Of a DNA stretch of 53,277 nt, positions 9,344-17,136 are shown in pieces. The stretch is taken from NCBI GenBank assembly GCA_021785495.1, contig JAJYFB010000005.1, positions 1 through 53,277 on the forward strand. The letters run 5' to 3'. This stretch comes from Acidobacteriota bacterium (GTDB lineage: Bacteria > Acidobacteriota > Terriglobia > Terriglobales > Acidobacteriaceae). Made by a program: the position numbers and the translations under genes. How positions within the stretch are numbered: position 1 is the stretch's first letter; each line of letters starts with the position of its first letter. The notes under the pieces were generated by a model. That model ran no database searches. It saw nothing but the letters and a program-made list of their open reading frames with translations, and was not told where the DNA came from.

Positions 9344-9936
9344 GCTCAATGCAACGCCGGCACATGGGCGTGCGAACCCGCTTGGCAAGGTGCTTCGTTA
9401 AGCAGTTCACGTGCCAATGTGCGCAAATGCACCGGCTTTTGTGAATAAAAATTTACAGGCGGTTGTGGAAAGCTGCCTGAACCGGTAAAAATCTTCTCCG
9501 TTGCACGCACGACTTGAACCGGCCGCAAGAGGGGCAGTTTTTCTCTGAAAATAAACAACTTAATCCGCGTATCAGATTTGGACACTCGCAGGCAAGAGGA
9601 AAAATACAGTTTTTACGCAAAAGTTTCTGGCGGAAATCCACAAAATTTTCCACAACAGAGCACAAAAAAGGTCAATCGGCATAGGGGGGAGCGGTTTCCC
9701 GCTCTCCCCGGCCACACCACCCGACAAGCGGGTCCGCATCCGGCGGTTCGAGAAGCTTCCATTCCACTCGTCAAACGGAACCGATATTTCCTGTTTCCTG
9801 GTCGAGCGGGATGACGCCAACCGGTGTTACTCTATCAAGACTATTCTGGATTTGGATCAAGCGTATTTCAATGCGCGGTTGATTGCACGCCCCGACAAGG
9901 AATAGCCCAACCCCTAGAAGGCCCTTCGTAGGCGTT
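9344..9936. other. Intergenic interval without a supported gene
   Basis: 593 bp between lepA and the acyltransferase. Base composition drops in 9420-9670 (A/T-rich, unlike its surroundings), which suggests foreign or regulatory DNA. The right part holds a structured segment described separately. Confidence 0.5.
9675..9760 (-). other. Possible group II intron 3' remnant (domain V/VI-like)
   Basis: Read on the minus strand, a stem around GCCGGATGCGGACCCGC (within 9725-9745) is followed by GGTGGTGTGG and a GC-rich hairpin (9684-9709) ending CCCCTATGCCGAT. This order resembles the 3' end of bacterial group II introns. No reverse transcriptase frame or 5' end is present, so at most it is a fragment. 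Pairing of the stem is imperfect. Confidence 0.35.
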
Positions 9937-11019
9937 ATGCTGAAACAACCCGCACGAAATCATTCCGTTTGTTTGCAACGACCCAACTGGCTTCCCAACT
10001 ATTTTCCCGAACTCGACGGACTGCGCGGACTGGCCATCCTGGCTGTTGTGCTCTACCACTGCAATCCGCGGCTGCGGGGCACGTGGCTCTACCGCGCCTC
10101 GCTCTGGGGATGGGCCGGCGTCATTCTCTTCTTCGTCCTCAGCGGCTTTTTGATTACGTCGATCCTGCTGACGACACGCGACAAACCGCATTACTTCCAC
10201 AACTTTCATGCCCGCAGGGCGTTGCGTATCTGGCCGGTGTATCTTCTGCTGCTGGCCGTGGTCTATCTCAACGCGCCATGGTTTGTCGGCCCCAGCGTGG
10301 GCGATGCCATCCGAACCGCGCCGTGGCTCGCCTACCTTTTTTGCGTGCAGAACCTCTTCCATCTGACGCTGCCACCGTCGCTCGGCCCCACCTGGGCGCT
10401 GGCCATCGAGGAACAGTACTACTTTCTTTGGGCGCCCGTGGTGCGCTGGTTGCGTCGGCCGTGGATGCTTTCCACGCTGCTGGCTTCCCTGCTCGTCGTT
10501 TCGCCCGCGCTGCGCCGTCTTCCTCCGCACTGGCTGACGCCCACGCACACGCTCATCCATCTCGACGGCATCGCCTGGGGCAGTCTGCTGGCCATCGGCA
10601 TCTACACGCTGCCGCTCAGCCGCCGCGCGTGGCTGGGCCTGGGCCTGGGCGGCCTGGCGATGGGCTTTCTCCTGGCAGGCACGCTTGCCGGCGGCACCGC
10701 CTATCTCGATTCCGCGCTGGCCGTGGGCTTCGCCGGCCTGGTGCTGGCGCTGGTCGCCTCAACCGGCGCGCGCAACCCGCTGAGCGCCGCGTTGCGCCGC
10801 GGTCCGGCCGCATTTTATGGGCGCATCAGCTACGGCCTTTACATGATGCACATCTCCGTCTTCATCTACCTCGGCTCCTTCGACGTAGCGATGAATCGCT
10901 ACGGCACGGAGGGCAACCTGGCCATCGTCGCCATGCGTCTGGCCGTCAGCACCGCGGTAGCCACCGTGCTTTGGTACGGTTTTGAGGCGCAGATGCTGAA
11001 GCTGAAACGCTACTTTTGA
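9937..11019 (+). CDS. Acyltransferase 3 family membrane protein (OafA/YrhL-like)
   Basis: About 360 residues with about ten hydrophobic segments. The diagnostic motif FPELDGLRGLAILAVVLYHC lies near the N-terminus, and RALRIWPVYLL in the next loop. These integral inner-membrane enzymes transfer acyl groups to sugars, often on O-antigen or exopolysaccharide. ATG 9937 was chosen; an in-frame ATG at 9883 would add 18 residues. The substrate cannot be inferred because no glycan genes are adjacent. The 3' end overlaps the convergent ATPase gene by 74 bp. Confidence 0.88.
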   Translation: MLKQPARNHSVCLQRPNWLPNYFPELDGLRGLAILAVVLYHCNPRLRGTWLYRASLWGWAGVILFFVLSGFLITSILLTTRDKPHYFHNFHARRALRIWPVYLLLLAVVYLNAPWFVGPSVGDAIRTAPWLAYLFCVQNLFHLTLPPSLGPTWALAIEEQYYFLWAPVVRWLRRPWMLSTLLASLLVVSPALRRLPPHWLTPTHTLIHLDGIAWGSLLAIGIYTLPLSRRAWLGLGLGGLAMGFLLAGTLAGGTAYLDSALAVGFAGLVLALVASTGARNPLSAALRRGPAAFYGRISYGLYMMHISVFIYLGSFDVAMNRYGTEGNLAIVAMRLAVSTAVATVLWYGFEAQMLKLKRYF

Positions 11020-11974
11020 CCTCGTCTTTCCGGTTTGCATCCGGCGCCAGCCGCGCAAAAAGTTTCTGCCAGAGGGCGCGAATCTCGGCGGCGAGGCCGT
11101 CGCCGGCGTACTCGACGATGGTCTTCTCCGCGATCTGCGCCTGTGTAGCCAACCGGTCGTAGCGCACCCGCCCGGCCAGGCTCAGGCCGCGCCTCAGCGC
11201 GTTCTCTTCGATGAGACCGGTCATCGCTTCGTTGAGATCCCACTTGTTGACGCAGACAGCGGCCGGAATGCGGAAGTGCGCCACCAGCGCGGCCACGCGC
11301 TCCATGTCGTGCAGTCCGCTGGGCGTGGGCTCGGTGACGATGAGCGCCAGACTCGCGCCGGTCACCGAGGCGATCACCGGGCAGCCCACGCCCGGCGAGC
11401 CGTCGATCAGCACGAGTGCCGAGCCGCGCTCGCTGGCGATCTCTTTCGCCGTGGTGCGAACTAGGCTGACGAGCTTGCCGGAGTTCTCCTCGGCGGCGCC
11501 GAGCCGGGCATGCACCATGGGGCCGAAGCGCGTTGCCGAGACAAACCACTCGCCGTTGACCGCCGGGTTCATCTGGATGGCCTGCGCCGGGCAGAACCAG
11601 GCGCAGACGCCGCAGCCCTCGCAGGCCAGCGGATCGACGCGACGGGTTGCGGCCCAAACCTGATCGCCCGGAGCCATCGCCTGAATGGCGTGAAAGCGGC
11701 AGAGATCCTCGCACCGGCCGCAGCCGGCGCACAGGCTCGGGTCGATCGCGGCCTGCTTGCCGCCGGTGAAGAACGCACGGCGCTCGATGCGCGGCGCGGC
11801 GACCAGATGCAGATCGGCGGCGTCGACGTCGCAGTCGGCGAGCACGGCGTTTTCCGCCAGCGCGGCAAAGCTGGCCACCAGCGAGGTCTTGCCCGTGCCG
11901 CCCTTGCCGCTGAGAACGACCAGTTCCTTCACCGGCCGCTCGCGCTCGGAATGAATGTGAATGAGTGCATTCAT
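10946..11974 (-). CDS. MinD-like P-loop ATPase with inserted ferredoxin domain (second of pair)
   Basis: 342 residues. Deviant Walker A KGGTGKT (24-30), then a 2[4Fe-4S] ferredoxin insert with cysteines 82/85/88/92 and 118/121/124/128, then the rest of the ParA/MinD fold. Such tandem ATPases occur with NifX/ORP-family proteins and are thought to handle metal clusters. ATG 11974 overlaps the upstream gene stop (ATGA), so the pair is cotranslated. The last 30 or so residues are Ser/Ala/Arg-rich, lie beyond the family core and overlap the convergent acyltransferase gene. It matches the DVU2103/2104-type proteins of the Desulfovibrio ORP cluster in architecture. Confidence 0.9.
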   Translation of the reverse strand: MNALIHIHSERERPVKELVVLSGKGGTGKTSLVASFAALAENAVLADCDVDAADLHLVAAPRIERRAFFTGGKQAAIDPSLCAGCGRCEDLCRFHAIQAMAPGDQVWAATRRVDPLACEGCGVCAWFCPAQAIQMNPAVNGEWFVSATRFGPMVHARLGAAEENSGKLVSLVRTTAKEIASERGSALVLIDGSPGVGCPVIASVTGASLALIVTEPTPSGLHDMERVAALVAHFRIPAAVCVNKWDLNEAMTGLIEENALRRGLSLAGRVRYDRLATQAQIAEKTIVEYAGDGLAAEIRALWQKLFARLAPDANRKDEVKSSVSASASAPQNRTKARWLPRC

Positions 11975-12882
11975 CGGCGCGCCGCCTCGCTTTCCGTCCG
12001 AGATTGTTTTCTGTCGGCCGACGACAGGCGATCGAGAACCGCCTCGATGGCCTGCCGGAAAGCGGGCACGGCATCGAGGGCCAGTTCGCCGCGCGAGTAG
12101 GCCTGGGCGACGCGGCGATCATCGGCGATAGCTGCCCAGAGCGGAATGTTTTTCGCTGCGCAAAAGGCGCGCGTCTTCTCTTCGTTTTCGCCAGCGCGAT
12201 TGATCACGGCGGCCATCGGCAGGCCGACGGCCTCCAGCGTCTCGACCGCCAGGCCGAGATCGTTCAGCCCGAAGGGCGTCGGCTCGGCGACGAGCAAAAC
12301 AAGGTCCGCGCCACGCACGCTCTCGATCACCGGGCAGGATGCTCCGGGCGGGCAGTCGAAAATCGCGAGTTCCTCGCCGCCGAGTTCCTCTTTCAACTGG
12401 CGGATCAGCGGCGTGCTCATCGCCTCGCCGATGCGCAGCGTTCCCTGCGCAAAGCGGAGGGGCGCGTCGGCTTCGGCCCGGTCTGCGCCCGCGTGAACCG
12501 AACCGGTTTCGACTACGCCGATCTGCCGCTCGACCTCCGCAATCGCGCCCGGCGGACAGACCCGCGCACAGCCGCCGCAGCCATGGCACAACTCCGGGTA
12601 GACAAGCACCTGCCCGCCGATGCAGACGATGGCGCTGAACTGGCAGATCGCACCGCACTGATCGCAGTGCGTACACTTGCTCTCGTCAACGCGCGGATGC
12701 AGGCGGAGGGCCGCGCGCGAGGCGTCAATGCGCGGCCTGAGGAAGAGATGCCCATTCGGCTCCTCCACGTCGCAATCGAAGTAGGCGACACGCAGGCCGC
12801 GCCTCGCCGCGGCAAGAGCCAGATTGGTGGCGACCGTCGTCTTTCCTGTTCCGCCCTTGCCGCTGGCGATGGCGATTCTCAT
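11971..12882 (-). CDS. MinD-like P-loop ATPase with inserted ferredoxin domain (first of pair)
   Basis: 303 residues starting MRIAIASGKGGTGKTT, a deviant Walker A at the extreme N-terminus. The ferredoxin insert has cysteines 70/73/76/80 and 99/102/105/109 for two [4Fe-4S] clusters. The C-terminal half is ParA-like (PPGASCPVIESVRGAD and VVINRAGEN-type switch segments). ATG 12882 follows an AGGAGG-type site (12899-12904); the longer frame to 12984 would read back through the upstream gene. Middle gene of a three-gene leftward operon; paralogous to the next gene. Confidence 0.92.
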   Translation of the reverse strand: MRIAIASGKGGTGKTTVATNLALAAARRGLRVAYFDCDVEEPNGHLFLRPRIDASRAALRLHPRVDESKCTHCDQCGAICQFSAIVCIGGQVLVYPELCHGCGGCARVCPPGAIAEVERQIGVVETGSVHAGADRAEADAPLRFAQGTLRIGEAMSTPLIRQLKEELGGEELAIFDCPPGASCPVIESVRGADLVLLVAEPTPFGLNDLGLAVETLEAVGLPMAAVINRAGENEEKTRAFCAAKNIPLWAAIADDRRVAQAYSRGELALDAVPAFRQAIEAVLDRLSSADRKQSRTESEAARR

Positions 12883-12889
12883 GATTTTC

Positions 12890-13336
12890 CTACCGGCCTC
12901 CTTGTTGTCGCCGTCTTCGTTTCCCTTGCGCGCCGGGCGCAGCGGAACGCGCGCAGCCGGACGTGAATCCCGCCGGCCACGCATCCTCGCCGCCTCGCCA
13001 ACGGCGGCAGCCGGGCATGGCCCACTGCGGCTCGGCGAGCCTTCCGTTGAGGCAGGCGGCCAGCACCTCGTCCACCGTTCCGCAGAGAAAAGCGGCCACG
13101 CGCATCCCGGCGCCCTGAATGCGAAGCTGCAACGGCGCCGAGATCGCTCCGCAGATCAGCAGGTCCACGCCGCTGTCGGCCAGTTCTGCGGCGCGATCGG
13201 CCGGCGCAATCTCCGCCAGGGATTTCTCCTCGCGCCGCGCGATGCGGCCCGCTTCCACGTCGACCAGCAGCAACTGCCGGGCGGCATCGAAGACCGGCGC
13301 GATGCGCCCTTGCCAATGTGGAATGGCGATCCTCAT
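12890..13336 (-). CDS. NifX/NafY-family metal-cluster-binding protein, leader gene of the left operon
   Basis: 148 residues beginning MRIAIPHWQGRIAPVFDAA, the RNase H-like dinitrogenase iron-molybdenum cofactor fold (MTH1175/NifX/NifB C-terminal family). The C-terminal 45 residues after the fold are Arg/Gly-rich with two cysteines (PGCRRW, SGCARS). No nif structural genes are present, so a role in nitrogen fixation is not implied. It lies 7 bp upstream of the first ATPase. A sigma-54-type promoter lies directly in front of the ATG. Confidence 0.85.
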   Translation of the reverse strand: MRIAIPHWQGRIAPVFDAARQLLLVDVEAGRIARREEKSLAEIAPADRAAELADSGVDLLICGAISAPLQLRIQGAGMRVAAFLCGTVDEVLAACLNGRLAEPQWAMPGCRRWRGGEDAWPAGFTSGCARSAAPGAQGKRRRRQQGGR

Positions 13337-13349
13337 CGCCAGAGAGGGT

Positions 13350-13366
13350 TGCATCTGACGGGCCAA
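13350..13366 (-). promoter_or_regulatory. Sigma-54 (-24/-12) promoter of the left operon
   Basis: Minus-strand TTGGCCCGTCAGATGCA matches the consensus YTGGCACGN4TTGCW at 15 of 17 positions, with the obligatory GG and GC 12 bases apart (-24 at 13363, -12 at 13351). The implied transcript start is about 13339, only about 3 nt before the ATG, so the message would be nearly leaderless. That is the one awkward feature of this call. Confidence 0.65.
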
Positions 13367-13421
13367 ATGCTCGAATGAGCGCAAAAACACAAAGTTACGA
13401 ACTCATCGAGTCACGCAATCC

Positions 13422-13465
13422 TTGCAAAATGCAATTCCTGTGCGCGCGATCACGGCAAAATGCAA
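13422..13465. promoter_or_regulatory. Paired activator-site candidates (TTGCA-N3-TGCAA)
   Basis: A perfect site TTGCAAAATGCAA at 13422-13434 and a partial one (GGCAAAATGCAA core) at 13453-13465, 31 bp apart, about three helical turns. They lie 59 and 90 bp upstream of the leftward -24 element and within the leader of the sigma-54 activator gene. The same motif pair recurs before the right operon. Confidence 0.65.
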
Positions 13466-13491
13466 TGCAATGCGCGCATCTTCGGATCAGG

Positions 13492-14859
13492 ATGAATGCG
13501 CGCGCTCCTTCGAACTCCGTTGCACCGGGCCGAACCCCTCGTGCAACGATCGGCGAGCCGGTCGACGACCCGATCCTCGACTCGATCAACGAGGGCGTCT
13601 TTACCGTCGATCACCAGTGGCGCATCACGGCCTTCAACCACGCCGCCGAGCGGATCACCGGCGTGCGCCGCCAGGATGCGCTCGGCCGCCGCTGCTCGGA
13701 GGTCTTCCGGGCCAATATCTGCGAGGAGAACTGCGCGCTGCGGCGCACGCTCGCCAGCGGCAAGCCCGTCGTGGGCGCAACGGCGCGCATCATCGGCGTC
13801 GATGGCAGCCAGATTCCCATCCGCCTCTCGACGGCGCTTTTGCGCAAGCCCGGTGGCGAGGTTGCCGGCGGCGTCGAAACCTTTCAAGACCTCACGGCCG
13901 TCGAGCAACTGCGCAAGGAACTGGAGGCGCGGTACACCTTCGAGGACATCGTCGGCCGCAGCGCGGCCATGCAGAGCCTCTTCGAGATTCTGCCGCAGAT
14001 CGCCGCCAGCGCAAGCACGGTGCTGATCGAAGGCGAGAGCGGCACCGGCAAGGAACTTTTCGCCCGCGCCATCCATCACCTTTCGCCGCGCGCCAAAAAG
14101 CGCTTTATCGCCGTCAACTGCGCTGCCCTGCCCGACGCGCTGCTCGAATCCGAACTCTTCGGCTACAAGGCCGGCGCCTTTACCGACGCGAAAAAAGACA
14201 AGCCGGGCCGCTTCGCGCTGGCCGATGGCGGCACGATCTTTCTCGACGAGATTGGCGACATTTCGGCGGCCCTGCAGGTGCGGCTGCTGCGCGTTCTGCA
14301 GGAGCGGTACGTCGAGCCGCTGGGGGCCACCGAACCGGTCAACGTCAACGTTCGCGTCGTCGCGGCCACCAACAAAAATCTCGCGCAACTGGTTCAGGAG
14401 GGCAAGTTCCGCGAGGATCTCTTTTACCGGATTCGCGTCATCCACCTGCGCATTCCGCCGCTACGGGAACGGCGCGAAGACCTGCCGCTGCTGGTCGATC
14501 ACTTGGTGGAAAAATTCAATCGTCTGCAAGAAAAGGAGATCGTCGGCGTTTCGTCCGCAGTGATGGCCCGCCTGATGGATCACAACTATCCGGGTAACGT
14601 CCGCGAGCTGGAGAACATTCTGGAGCAGGCATTCGTGCTCTGCCGCGGCGGCCTGATCGAACTGGAGCATCTGCCGCTGGAGCTTCGGCCCGCGAATCGG
14701 AATGCTGCCGCTTCGGCGTCGGCAACCAATCTGCGCGCGGCCCAGCGGCAGATGATCGAAGCGGCGCTCCAGCGCAACCAAGGCAATCGCCGCCAGGCGG
14801 CCCGTGAGCTGGGCATCGATCCGAGCACGCTCTACCGGCGGCTGAAAGCCGCGGACTGA
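13492..14859 (+). CDS. Sigma-54-dependent transcriptional activator (PAS-AAA+-Fis)
   Basis: 455 residues from ATG 13492. A PAS domain (about 25-140) contains the cluster Cys68, Cys77, Cys81, suggesting redox or Fe-S sensing. The AAA+ domain has Walker A GESGTGKE (181-188) and GAFTDA (228-233) in place of the usual GAFTGA loop that contacts sigma-54. A Fis-type helix-turn-helix ends the protein (RRQAARELGIDPSTLYRRLK). It sits between two operons of metal-cluster proteins and very probably controls both. The frame is open to 13318 but that would cover the promoter region; the start remains slightly uncertain. Its position and type match the ORP regulator DVU2106 of Desulfovibrio. Confidence 0.92.
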   Translation: MNARAPSNSVAPGRTPRATIGEPVDDPILDSINEGVFTVDHQWRITAFNHAAERITGVRRQDALGRRCSEVFRANICEENCALRRTLASGKPVVGATARIIGVDGSQIPIRLSTALLRKPGGEVAGGVETFQDLTAVEQLRKELEARYTFEDIVGRSAAMQSLFEILPQIAASASTVLIEGESGTGKELFARAIHHLSPRAKKRFIAVNCAALPDALLESELFGYKAGAFTDAKKDKPGRFALADGGTIFLDEIGDISAALQVRLLRVLQERYVEPLGATEPVNVNVRVVAATNKNLAQLVQEGKFREDLFYRIRVIHLRIPPLRERREDLPLLVDHLVEKFNRLQEKEIVGVSSAVMARLMDHNYPGNVRELENILEQAFVLCRGGLIELEHLPLELRPANRNAAASASATNLRAAQRQMIEAALQRNQGNRRQAARELGIDPSTLYRRLKAAD

Positions 14860-14868
14860 CCTGCGGAA

Positions 14869-14913
14869 TCGCACTTTGCCTGTATCTGCGGCCAGCAGCG
14901 TTGCACTTTGCAA
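14869..14913. promoter_or_regulatory. Paired activator-site candidates before the right operon
   Basis: A perfect palindrome TTGCACTTTGCAA at 14901-14913 (extended to CGTTGCACTTTGCAACG) and a degenerate copy TCGCACTTTGCCT at 14869-14881, spaced 32 bp. They lie 100-144 bp upstream of the -24 element at 15013, a normal enhancer distance for sigma-54 promoters. Confidence 0.7.
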
Positions 14914-15009
14914 CGCTTTCCGCCGGTTTGCGCCAGTTTGTCCTCGCTCCACAACCAGAAACATCCGTATTTTCAACGTAACTTTCGCATCGAGCGCCCT
15001 CGGACGGCC

Positions 15010-15026
15010 TTGGCACGCCACATGCT
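15010..15026 (+). promoter_or_regulatory. Sigma-54 (-24/-12) promoter of the right operon
   Basis: TTGGCACGCCACATGCT matches YTGGCACGN4TTGCW at every position but one; GG (-24) and GC (-12) are 12 bases apart. Predicted transcript start about 15037, leaving room for the GGAGA ribosome site before ATG 15055. Confidence 0.8.
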
Positions 15027-15054
15027 TTCTCCCTTTGCGGAGAAGAACAAAAAC

Positions 15055-15414
15055 ATGAGAGTGGCAATCACATCCGTTGGCGAAGATCTGGATGCGGCCG
15101 TTGATCCGCGCTTTGGCCGGGCCAAATACTTTGTGGTCGTCGATCTGGAGACGAATGCGGTCCAGACGGCGAGTAACACGGTCAATCTCAATGCCGCGCA
15201 GGGCGCGGGCATTCAGGCGGCCAAAACCGTCGCCGGCCTCGGCGCAAAGGCGCTGCTGACTGGCCACGCCGGCCCGAAGGCTTTCGCCGCTCTTCAGGCC
15301 GCAGGCATTGCCATCTATCCCATTGCCGGCGGCACGGTCGCCGAAGCGCTCACGCAGTTCCGGTCCGGCGCGCTTGAGCCCATGAAGCAGGCCGATGTGG
15401 AAGGCCACGGGTAG
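15055..15414 (+). CDS. NifX/ORP-family metal-cluster-binding protein
   Basis: 119 residues, MRVAITSVGEDLDAAVDPRFGRAKYFVVVD, a full-length single-domain member of the MTH1175/NifX fold. This is the size and type of the orange protein (ORP), which binds a Mo/Cu-sulfide cluster in Desulfovibrio. Conserved FGRA and the GxGI loop are present. ATG 15055 has GGAGA upstream (15039-15043). First gene of the right operon. Which metal it carries cannot be read from sequence. Confidence 0.88.
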   Translation: MRVAITSVGEDLDAAVDPRFGRAKYFVVVDLETNAVQTASNTVNLNAAQGAGIQAAKTVAGLGAKALLTGHAGPKAFAALQAAGIAIYPIAGGTVAEALTQFRSGALEPMKQADVEGHG

Positions 15415-15520
15415 CAGCGGCGTTGGCGGCGCTCGTTTTTTCACGCGCTTTGCGGCGCGAGGAAGACGATCCGCCAGCCCATCAATCATCCACCGAAAAC
15501 GAAACCGAAAGGAAGAAAAG

Positions 15521-15859
15521 ATGAAAATTGCCATTCCAATCGCCGACGGCAAACTGGCCATGCACTTTGGCCATTGCGAACGCTTCGCCCTGCTCGATGT
15601 GGATGAGGCGCAGAAGAAGATCGTGGCGCGCAACGATGTTGAAGCGCCGCCGCATCAGCCCGGACTCCTGCCGCCGTGGCTGGCCGAGCGGGGCGTCACC
15701 ACGGTCCTCGCCGGAGGCATGGGCCAGCGCGCGCTGGGCCTCTTTGCCGAGCAGGGCATTCAGGTGGTCATCGGCGCACCGGCCGAAGCGCCGGAAACAA
15801 TCGTTGCCGACTACCTGGGCGGAACCCTCGTCACCGGAGCGAACCTTTGCGACCACTGA
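15521..15859 (+). CDS. NifX-family metal-cluster-binding protein (second of right operon)
   Basis: 112 residues, MKIAIPIADGKLAMHFGHCERFALLDVD, with the GHC segment and a C-terminal NLCDH seen in Cys/His-bearing members of the family. Possible metal ligands are His15, His18 and Cys19 plus the terminal Cys-Asp-His. AAAGGAAG lies just before ATG 15521. It follows the first NifX-like gene by 106 bp on the same strand. Confidence 0.88.
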   Translation: MKIAIPIADGKLAMHFGHCERFALLDVDEAQKKIVARNDVEAPPHQPGLLPPWLAERGVTTVLAGGMGQRALGLFAEQGIQVVIGAPAEAPETIVADYLGGTLVTGANLCDH

Positions 15860-15915
15860 TCCGACCACTGAACTGGGCAACGCGGAGACCGCCAACCTTC
15901 TGGAGGAGAAACATC

Positions 15916-16824
15916 GTGAATTGCGGAATACGTTCTGTTCTTTCCTGCCTGCTTCTGTTCGTTCTCGCGCTGGGAGGGCGGCTCGGCTTTGCCCAGTCCG
16001 CGCCGTCGATGCTGGTTTCGACCGACTGGCTGGCCGCGCACCTGAAAGACGCCAACCTGGTCTTGCTCGACATCGGCAATGATCGCGGAGCCTATCTTTC
16101 CGGCCACATTCCCGGGGCGCAGTTTCTCGCTCTGCGCCAGATTGTCAACAGCAACTCCGGCGGCTGGCTGGAGCTTCCGCCCGCGGCCTACCTCCAGTCG
16201 CTCTTTGCCCAGGACGGGATCAGCAACCGTTCGCGCATCGTGCTCTACGGCGATTTCAAAGGGATGTTTGCGGCCCGCGCCTACTTCACGCTGGATGCGA
16301 TCGGCCTCGGCGGGCGGACGGCGCTGCTTGACGGCGGATTGGAGAAGTGGTCGGCCGAGCATCGTCCGCGCAGCAGCGACGAAACGATGCCTCGCGCGGC
16401 GACGCTCGCCGTAACGCCTCATCCCGAGGTCGTCACCGATCTTGCCGCCGTGTTGCGCGTCGTCGCCAGCCACAGCACACCGCTGATCGACGCCCGTCCG
16501 CCGGCCGAGTTCGTCGGCGCGCAAGGCGGCTACGGCGCCGCACGTTCCGGCCACATTCCCGGCGCAAGGAATGTCTTCTGGGTGGAGAACCTGGCCGATA
16601 CGGCGATTCCCGTCTTCAAGCCCGCCGCTGCTTTGCGCGCGCTCTATACGGCGGCCGGTGTGCCACCGGGTGGCAAGGCGATCGTTTATTGCCATGCGGG
16701 CCTGCAATCCTCGGTGGATTACTTCGCCCTGAAGCTGGCCGGTTTTCAGCCAGTGCTGTACGCGGGATCATTTTCCCAGTGGGTCTCCGCGCCCGGCGCG
16801 CAGGTCGCAACAGCCGGCGAGTGA
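15916..16824 (+). CDS. Secreted tandem-domain rhodanese (thiosulfate/3-mercaptopyruvate sulfurtransferase type)
   Basis: 302 residues from GTG 15916, which follows a strong GGAGG (15902-15906). Residues 1-26 form a signal peptide ending near GFAQSA. Two rhodanese domains follow. The first has Asp where the active Cys would be (LYGDFKGMFAAR); the second has catalytic Cys259 in VYCHAGLQSS. This inactive-active order is standard for TST/SseA enzymes. It acts in the periplasm, transferring sulfane sulfur to a thiophilic acceptor. Placed 56 bp after the NifX-like gene, it may supply or remove sulfur for the cluster proteins, though they are cytoplasmic. Confidence 0.88.
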   Translation: MNCGIRSVLSCLLLFVLALGGRLGFAQSAPSMLVSTDWLAAHLKDANLVLLDIGNDRGAYLSGHIPGAQFLALRQIVNSNSGGWLELPPAAYLQSLFAQDGISNRSRIVLYGDFKGMFAARAYFTLDAIGLGGRTALLDGGLEKWSAEHRPRSSDETMPRAATLAVTPHPEVVTDLAAVLRVVASHSTPLIDARPPAEFVGAQGGYGAARSGHIPGARNVFWVENLADTAIPVFKPAAALRALYTAAGVPPGGKAIVYCHAGLQSSVDYFALKLAGFQPVLYAGSFSQWVSAPGAQVATAGE

Positions 16825-16918
16825 CCGGGCGTTGACATGCGGCGGATCCAAATCACGCACCATCGCGCCCGTTCGCGCCCGCTGCTCGCTCCACGCTCGC
16901 GGGTGCTAAAATCATCTA

Positions 16919-17015
16919 GTGCCGGGTCCTACGCGACGTAATCCCGCCAACCCCGCCAGGTCCGGAAGGAAGCAACGGTAACGGGCTCGTACGGGCGCAG
17001 TAGGTCACCCGGTAC
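16919..17015 (+). ncRNA. ffs: Signal recognition particle RNA, small bacterial (4.5S) type
   Basis: Contains the highly conserved SRP apical sequence CCAGGTCCGGAAGGAAGCA (16960-16978). Closing stem pairs GTGCCGGGTCCTAC (16919-16932) with GTAGGTCACCCGGTAC (17000-17015). About 97 nt, the single-hairpin form without an Alu domain. It forms SRP with Ffh to target nascent membrane proteins. Confidence 0.95.
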
Positions 17016-17021
17016 TTTTTT
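17016..17021 (+). terminator. T-run after the SRP RNA stem
   Basis: Six T residues directly follow the closing stem of the SRP RNA, so stem plus T-run acts as an intrinsic terminator. Confidence 0.6.
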
Positions 17022-17136
17022 GGCGTCGTGGGCGCTTTTGCTGTTTCTCGCCCATCCGCATGGGTCGTGAACCGCCCTCGAACCGAACGCGGCATGGCGC
17101 GGTGCTGTGCGCCCGTGCTCCGCAAGGAGATTGGAA

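Noticed and set aside
12890-15859. Nitrogen-fixation cluster
   Set aside because: NifX-like folds alone do not show nitrogenase; no nifHDK, nifB or nifEN, and the partner genes match the ORP type instead.
16199-16270. Loss of activity in the rhodanese because of Asp in the first domain
   Set aside because: Two-domain rhodaneses normally have an inactive first domain; the second keeps its cysteine.
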